NCBI GenBank assembly: GCA_964370635.1
Contig: CAYJJU010000012.1
Coordinates: forward strand, 1 to 64,000
Reading direction: 5' to 3'
DNA: 64,000 nucleotides
From: SIG603 sp964370635
GTDB taxonomy: Bacteria > Bacillota > Clostridia > Oscillospirales > Acutalibacteraceae
Made by a program: the position numbers and the translations under genes. Within the stretch, counting starts at the first letter, position 1. Every line of letters begins with the position of its first letter. Under the pieces are notes generated by a model. The model was not told where the DNA came from. It saw only the letters and a program-made list of their open reading frames with translations, and did no database searches. Shown piece after piece: positions 58,743 to 64,000 of the stretch.

Positions 58743-59605
58743 AAATTTACCCCCTTTTCTTTAAAGATGGGTATGAGTTGCTCTAAGGCATGCTCAACTG
58801 TTAAGGTACTGACGTCCACAGGCAATCCAATGTCGTAAAGTCTTTGCATGATATGCGTAATTTGTGGAATTTTAAGCCCTATTTCACGCAGTCTTTTTCC
58901 GTGTGAAAAGACAGTTTGGGTCTTATCTAAAAATTCTATTTTTCCTTTATTTAAAACCAATACCCTATCCGCCGACTTTGCTATGTCCTCCATGCTGTGA
59001 GAAATTAGCAAGACGGTGTTTTTTCTTTTTTCATGATAATTTTTTATTTGTTTTAGCAGTTTTTCTCGCCCCTTTGGGTCAAGGCCTGCCGTGGGCTCGT
59101 CCAAAATGAGCACATCGGGGTCCATTGCAATTACTCCTGCTATTGCGGCACGACGCTTTTGTCCGCCTGAAAGCTCAAACGGAGATTTTTCCCAAAGTTC
59201 TTCGGACAAATCGGTAAATCTTGCCGCTTCCTTTGCCTTTTCTAGGGCTTCACTTTCTGAAAGTCCCATATTTTTAGGGCCAAAACTTATGTCTTTTATT
59301 ACCGTTTCATCAAAAAGTTGATATTCTGGATACTGAAAAACCATGCCAACTTTAAACCTCACTTGCCTAATTTTTTTAGGCTCTTCCCAAATGTCTTTGC
59401 CACTTAGTATCACTTTGCCCGAGGTCGGCCTTATAAGCCCGTTAAGCATTTGTATGAGCGTAGATTTTCCACTTCCCGTATGCCCTATGACGCCTAAAAA
59501 CTCGCCTTCTTCTATGTCAAAACTGATGTTATCCACCGCAGTTTTTTCAAAAGGTGTCTTAAGCCCATAGGTATATGTTAAATTTTTTATTTCTATTATC
59601 GCCAT
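58739..59605 (-). CDS. ecfA2: Energy-coupling factor transporter ATPase 2
   Basis: A 288-residue ABC ATPase with Walker A GHTGSGKSTLIQ near residue 40, Q-loop MVFQYPEYQLF near 88, signature ELSGGQKRRAAIAG near 145 and Walker B LILDEPTAGLDPKG near 165. The long C-terminal extension is typical of EcfA proteins. I start it at ATG 59605 (MAIIEIKN), because the upstream in-frame ATG lies within ecfA1. It pairs with EcfA1 and EcfT. Confidence 0.94.
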   Translation of the reverse strand: MAIIEIKNLTYTYGLKTPFEKTAVDNISFDIEEGEFLGVIGHTGSGKSTLIQMLNGLIRPTSGKVILSGKDIWEEPKKIRQVRFKVGMVFQYPEYQLFDETVIKDISFGPKNMGLSESEALEKAKEAARFTDLSEELWEKSPFELSGGQKRRAAIAGVIAMDPDVLILDEPTAGLDPKGREKLLKQIKNYHEKRKNTVLLISHSMEDIAKSADRVLVLNKGKIEFLDKTQTVFSHGKRLREIGLKIPQITHIMQRLYDIGLPVDVSTLTVEHALEQLIPIFKEKGVNL

Positions 59606-59619
59606 TTTACTACTCTTTC

Positions 59620-60459
59620 TCAGCTGATGTATTTCTCTAATGCAGTCAAACATTCCTGCGTGTTAAGCGGTAGGCCATAAAGCTCAAGCCCTGCAAGCTT
59701 TAAGCCATAAAACAGCTCTGTCGCCTGAGGTACGTCAAGGCTGTGCCCTCTTAAAAGCTCCACCTGTGAAAACACCTCTTTAGGCTCTCCGCTTGTTAGC
59801 ACTACACCCTTATCCATGACTATTACCCTGTCTGCCTGAGTTGCCTCGTCCATGTAATGGGTAATTAAAATTATGGTAATTCCCTCTTCTTTATTGAGTT
59901 TTTTTATAGTGTCCATAACCTCTTGCCTGCCCTTTGGGTCAAGCATCGCCGTGGGTTCGTCTAAGACTATGCATTTTGTCTGCATGGCAAGCACACCTGC
60001 AATCGCAACCCTTTGCTTTTGTCCGCCAGAAAGTTTAAACGGCGCATGTTCTCTAAACTCATACATTCCGACATCTTTAAGCGCACCGTCCACCCTTTTT
60101 CTTATTTCGGCAGAGGGCACGCCTAAATTTTCAGGACCAAAGGCCACGTCCTCTTCCACTATTCCTGCGACAAGTTGATTGTCGGGATTTTGCTGTACAA
60201 GACCAACTCTTCTTCTTATTTCTATATGAGTTTTTTCGTCTTTTGTGTCTATCCCATCAATTAAAACCTCGCCAAAGGTCGGTGTGAGCATTCCGTTGAA
60301 AATTTTAGCAAGTGTAGACTTTCCACAGCCGTTATGCCCTAAAAGGCAGACAAATTCGCCTGCTTCTACACTCATGTCGACGCCTTTTAAAACGTCTACG
60401 CTGTCCACTTCGTCAGGATTATATGAAAATCTTAAATTTTTTACATCTATTAAAGCCAC
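59620..60459 (-). CDS. ecfA1: Energy-coupling factor transporter ATPase 1
   Basis: A 279-residue ABC ATPase with Walker A GHNGCGKSTLAKIFNG near residue 37, Q-loop LVQQNPDNQLV near 87, signature KLSGGQKQRVAIAG near 142 and Walker B IVLDEPTAMLDPKG near 160. It is first of the ecfA1-ecfA2-ecfT-truA run. In many Firmicutes this run follows ribosomal genes (rplQ); here a methyltransferase gene precedes it by 18 bases. Confidence 0.94.
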   Translation of the reverse strand: MALIDVKNLRFSYNPDEVDSVDVLKGVDMSVEAGEFVCLLGHNGCGKSTLAKIFNGMLTPTFGEVLIDGIDTKDEKTHIEIRRRVGLVQQNPDNQLVAGIVEEDVAFGPENLGVPSAEIRKRVDGALKDVGMYEFREHAPFKLSGGQKQRVAIAGVLAMQTKCIVLDEPTAMLDPKGRQEVMDTIKKLNKEEGITIILITHYMDEATQADRVIVMDKGVVLTSGEPKEVFSQVELLRGHSLDVPQATELFYGLKLAGLELYGLPLNTQECLTALEKYIS

Positions 60460-60477
60460 GATACACGCTCTTTTCTA

Positions 60478-61341
60478 TTATTTTTGCCAAATTGCAGTGC
60501 TTCCACAAGGAAGGCACATTCCTGTTTGTGTCACCTTAAGCCCTATTTCATCGGCGCTTACCTTGCCGCCAAATTTTGGCTTTAATGTCACGTTTAGTAA
60601 ATACTCCATGACAGACGGCGACAGGCCTGCTGTGTATGAATTAAGTATAAAAAACAGTGGAGCTTCCGACAAAATCGGAATGCACATGTCAACTAAACCG
60701 TAAAGCTGTTCTTCAAGCTTCCACACTTCGCCGCCAGGCCCTCTTCCATAAGATGGAGGGTCCATGATTATTGCATCATATGTGTTTCCTCGTCTTATTT
60801 CTCTTTGCACAAATTTCACACAGTCGTCCACAAGCCACCTTACAGGTAGCTCCTGCATATTTGAGGCGGTAGCGTTTTCACGTGCCCACTGCACCATGCC
60901 CTTTGAGGCATCGACATGTGTAAGCTTTGCCCCTGCCCTCATGCAGGCAAGCGTTGCGGCACCGGTGTATCCAAATAGGTTTAAAACCTTCACATCGTCT
61001 CTGCCGCTTTCCAGAATTTTATCCATGGCAAAGTCCCAGTTTGTTGCCTGCTCCGGAAAAATTCCCGTGTGTTTAAAGCCCATGGTTTTAAGCCTAAAAG
61101 TCATGTCGCTGTATTTAATTTTCCAGACATCCGGCATTTTTTTAAGCACCTGCCATGCGCCACCGCCCGAGTTTGAGCGATTGTATACCGCATGCGCATT
61201 TTTCCAAAGTGGATTTTTTCTATCGCTTTTCCATATAATTTGCGGGTCGGGCCTTATTAAAATAATGTCGCCCCAGCGCTCTAGTCTTTCGCCCTCACCC
61301 GTGTCTATAAGTTCATAATCTTCCCAATTTGCAAATCTCAT
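60478..61341 (-). CDS. Class I SAM-dependent methyltransferase, RlmI/RlmK-like
   Basis: A 287-residue methyltransferase. The SAM-binding motif I is VLNLFGYTGAATLACMRAGA near residue 118, an acidic residue follows in THVDASKG near 140, and motif IV is IIMDPPSYGRGPGG near 190. The layout matches the Methyltrans_SAM family of 23S rRNA methyltransferases, but the PUA domain seen in RlmI is absent, so the target base is not certain. Confidence 0.85.
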   Translation of the reverse strand: MRFANWEDYELIDTGEGERLERWGDIILIRPDPQIIWKSDRKNPLWKNAHAVYNRSNSGGGAWQVLKKMPDVWKIKYSDMTFRLKTMGFKHTGIFPEQATNWDFAMDKILESGRDDVKVLNLFGYTGAATLACMRAGAKLTHVDASKGMVQWARENATASNMQELPVRWLVDDCVKFVQREIRRGNTYDAIIMDPPSYGRGPGGEVWKLEEQLYGLVDMCIPILSEAPLFFILNSYTAGLSPSVMEYLLNVTLKPKFGGKVSADEIGLKVTQTGMCLPCGSTAIWQK

Positions 61342-61358
61342 TTGTATCGCCTTTCAAA

Positions 61359-62708
61359 TTAGCATAATTCTTTTTTTATTATCTCGGAAAGTTCATCTGC
61401 AATTTTTTCAATTTGCTCCAAACTTTGTCCCTCTACCATTATTCTTAAAAGTGGCTCTGTGCCCGAGGGTCTTACCACTATTCTTCCTGTATCCGAAAGC
61501 TCTTTTGTTGCCTTGTCTAGTGCGTCACGTACCTTGTAATTTGTGTAAAATTCTGCCTTACCGTCTGCACTTAGGGTTATGTTTTTAAGCACTTGAGGAT
61601 ATTTTTCTAAAACAGATTTTAAAGAAGACATTTTTGCCTCTCTTCTTTTCATGATGCTTAAAAGATGCGCCGCCGTTAGCTGTCCGTCGCCTGTTGTGGC
61701 AAAGTCTTTGAAAATTACGTGTCCGCTTTGCTCTCCGCCTAAATTGTAGCCGTCAATAAGCATTTGCTCTAAAACATATCTGTCGCCTACTTTTGTTGCC
61801 TCATAGTGGATATTATTTTTCTCACAAAGCTTGATAAGGCCTAAATTTGACATAACAGTGCCCACAAGGCAGTTTTTGGCAAGTTTTCCACGTGATTTCA
61901 TGTCGAGTGCGCAAATTGCCATGATATGGTCGCCGTCTAAATATTCGCCGTTTTCGTCTACGCACAAAAATCTGTCGGCATCTCCGTCAAGCGCTATGCC
62001 TGCGTCCATTTTATTTTCTATAACAAACTCCCTTAAGCTCTCCATATGAGTAGAGCCGCAGTTGTCGTTAATATTTACACCGTTTGGCGTGTCAAACATC
62101 ATAGAAACCGTAGCGCCTAGCTCTTCAAAAAGCGCCTTGGCACTTACACTTGCCGAGCCGTTTGCGCAGTCTATCGCAATATTTAAGCCGTCAAGACTAA
62201 AGTGCATTGTTGTTTTTACATGGTCTATATAATCTCTTACCGCAGTGTCGGCATAAGTCACATTTCCTAAACCCTGACCCTCTAAAAGCTCTTTTTGAGG
62301 CACTTGACCTAATATAATAGCCTCTATTCTCTCCTCGAGTGTGTCGGGAAGTTTGTAGCCGTCGCCGCTAAATATTTTAATTCCGTTATATTCAAACGAG
62401 TTATGTGATGCGGATATCATAATTCCTGCATCGGCCTTATATTTACCCACAAGATACGCTACCGCAGGTGTGGGGACTACCCCTAAATTTACAACATTTG
62501 CACCCATAGAGCAAATACCTGCACAAAGCGCATTTTCAAGCATATCAGACGAAATTCTTGTGTCCTTACCTATTAAAATTTTCGGATGAGAATTGCTTTT
62601 GTTTATCAAAACCGTGCCCACTGCCCTACCTATTTTAAGCGCAAGTTCACAAGTTAAATCCTTATTAGCAATCCCCCTAATACCATCAGTACCAAACAAT
62701 CTAGCCAT
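61359..62708 (-). CDS. glmM: Phosphoglucosamine mutase
   Basis: GlmM converts glucosamine-6-phosphate to glucosamine-1-phosphate for peptidoglycan precursors. The 449-residue protein opens with LFGTDGIRGIAN, has the phosphoserine loop MISASHNSFEYNG near residue 98, metal-binding DGDADRFL near 240, sugar-binding GGEQSGH near 325 and phosphate-binding RPSGTEPLLRIMVEG near 410. It lies in the same direction as the methyltransferase and ecf genes, with short gaps. Confidence 0.96.
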   Translation of the reverse strand: MARLFGTDGIRGIANKDLTCELALKIGRAVGTVLINKSNSHPKILIGKDTRISSDMLENALCAGICSMGANVVNLGVVPTPAVAYLVGKYKADAGIMISASHNSFEYNGIKIFSGDGYKLPDTLEERIEAIILGQVPQKELLEGQGLGNVTYADTAVRDYIDHVKTTMHFSLDGLNIAIDCANGSASVSAKALFEELGATVSMMFDTPNGVNINDNCGSTHMESLREFVIENKMDAGIALDGDADRFLCVDENGEYLDGDHIMAICALDMKSRGKLAKNCLVGTVMSNLGLIKLCEKNNIHYEATKVGDRYVLEQMLIDGYNLGGEQSGHVIFKDFATTGDGQLTAAHLLSIMKRREAKMSSLKSVLEKYPQVLKNITLSADGKAEFYTNYKVRDALDKATKELSDTGRIVVRPSGTEPLLRIMVEGQSLEQIEKIADELSEIIKKELC

Positions 62709-62749
62709 AAATATCTCCTTTTAATATAAAAATTTTGAAATTTTTTATT

Positions 62750-63937
<1,188 letters not shown>

Positions 63938-63943
63938 CCCTTA

Positions 63944-64000
63944 TTATTTCATTGAAAGCAGTCTTAATGCCTGCCTTATTATGTCCTCGGTTTTTAAAGA
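63944..64000 (-). CDS. ruvA: Holliday junction protein RuvA, C-terminal end (partial)
   Basis: The last 18 codons and stop of a gene entering from beyond the window. They read SLKTEDIIRQALRLLSMK, which fits the C-terminal domain III of RuvA, the part that contacts RuvB. Position immediately upstream of ruvB supports this. Confidence 0.8.
   Translation of the reverse strand, partial: SLKTEDIIRQALRLLSMK

Overview
This window looks like part of a scaffold from an anaerobic, spore-forming Firmicute of the class Clostridia. The evidence is AT-rich DNA with strong AAGGAGG-type ribosome sites, a SpoIIQ-like endopeptidase, a multimeric NADH-linked [FeFe] hydrogenase, a type 1B (PyrD/PyrK) dihydroorotate dehydrogenase, ECF transporter genes and CAAAC/GAAC-type LexA boxes. 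I cannot name the species. A run of exactly 100 Ns (51630-51729) shows that this is a draft scaffold.

Layout: 0-6 kb, minus strand: uvrA, uvrB and radC, with a LexA box inside a consensus promoter. 6-15 kb: a GntR/ABC exporter operon, two solute-binding lipoprotein paralogues plus the collapsed remnant of a third, a VanY-type carboxypeptidase, an inserted RelB/YoeB toxin-antitoxin cassette and a divergent pair of XRE regulators. 15-20 kb: a ferredoxin-type aldo/keto reductase and two tandem RCC1-like membrane proteins. 20-25 kb: DegV, tRNA-Lys, lexA, a candidate small RNA, spoIIQ, a Gfo/Idh/MocA oxidoreductase and a second DegV. 25.1-25.4 kb: an unusual branched inverted-repeat element. 25-32 kb, minus strand: one operon ydcF-like-pyrC-pyrF-pyrK-pyrD-phosphatase-ruvX-HAD.

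32-41 kb, minus strand: a ten-gene hydrogenase operon (DRTGG, ATPase, sensory-type hydrogenase, DRTGG, PHP, NuoE-like, ATPase, HndB-like, NuoF-like, HydA). The three large redox subunits form the H2/NADH/ferredoxin enzyme, and the small proteins look like a sensing or maturation module. 41-43.4 kb: serC-serA. 43.4-45.2 kb: a thrombospondin-type-3-repeat protein, an ECF sigma factor and an RsgI-like anti-sigma factor behind an ECF-type promoter. 45-52 kb: a large GT-C glycosyltransferase and a GH2 beta-galactosidase, then the assembly gap. 52-64 kb, minus strand: housekeeping genes (Clp ATPase, pgsA, cvpA, DUF5711, truA, ecfT-ecfA2-ecfA1, rRNA-type methyltransferase, glmM, ruvB and the 3' end of ruvA).

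Intergenic spaces are seeded with small palindromic elements (core AAAATGC..GCATTTTTCACCACA) bordered by period-7 tandem arrays. A separate three-hairpin repeat is present in two copies. The least ordinary signals are the branched inverted-repeat element (25106-25385), the hairpin that could mask the ribosome site in front of the ECF operon (43446-43507), the collapsed lipoprotein gene (12161-12265), the YoeB-like toxin without a normal start codon (12393-12653) and the C-rich candidate small RNA (21582-21690).
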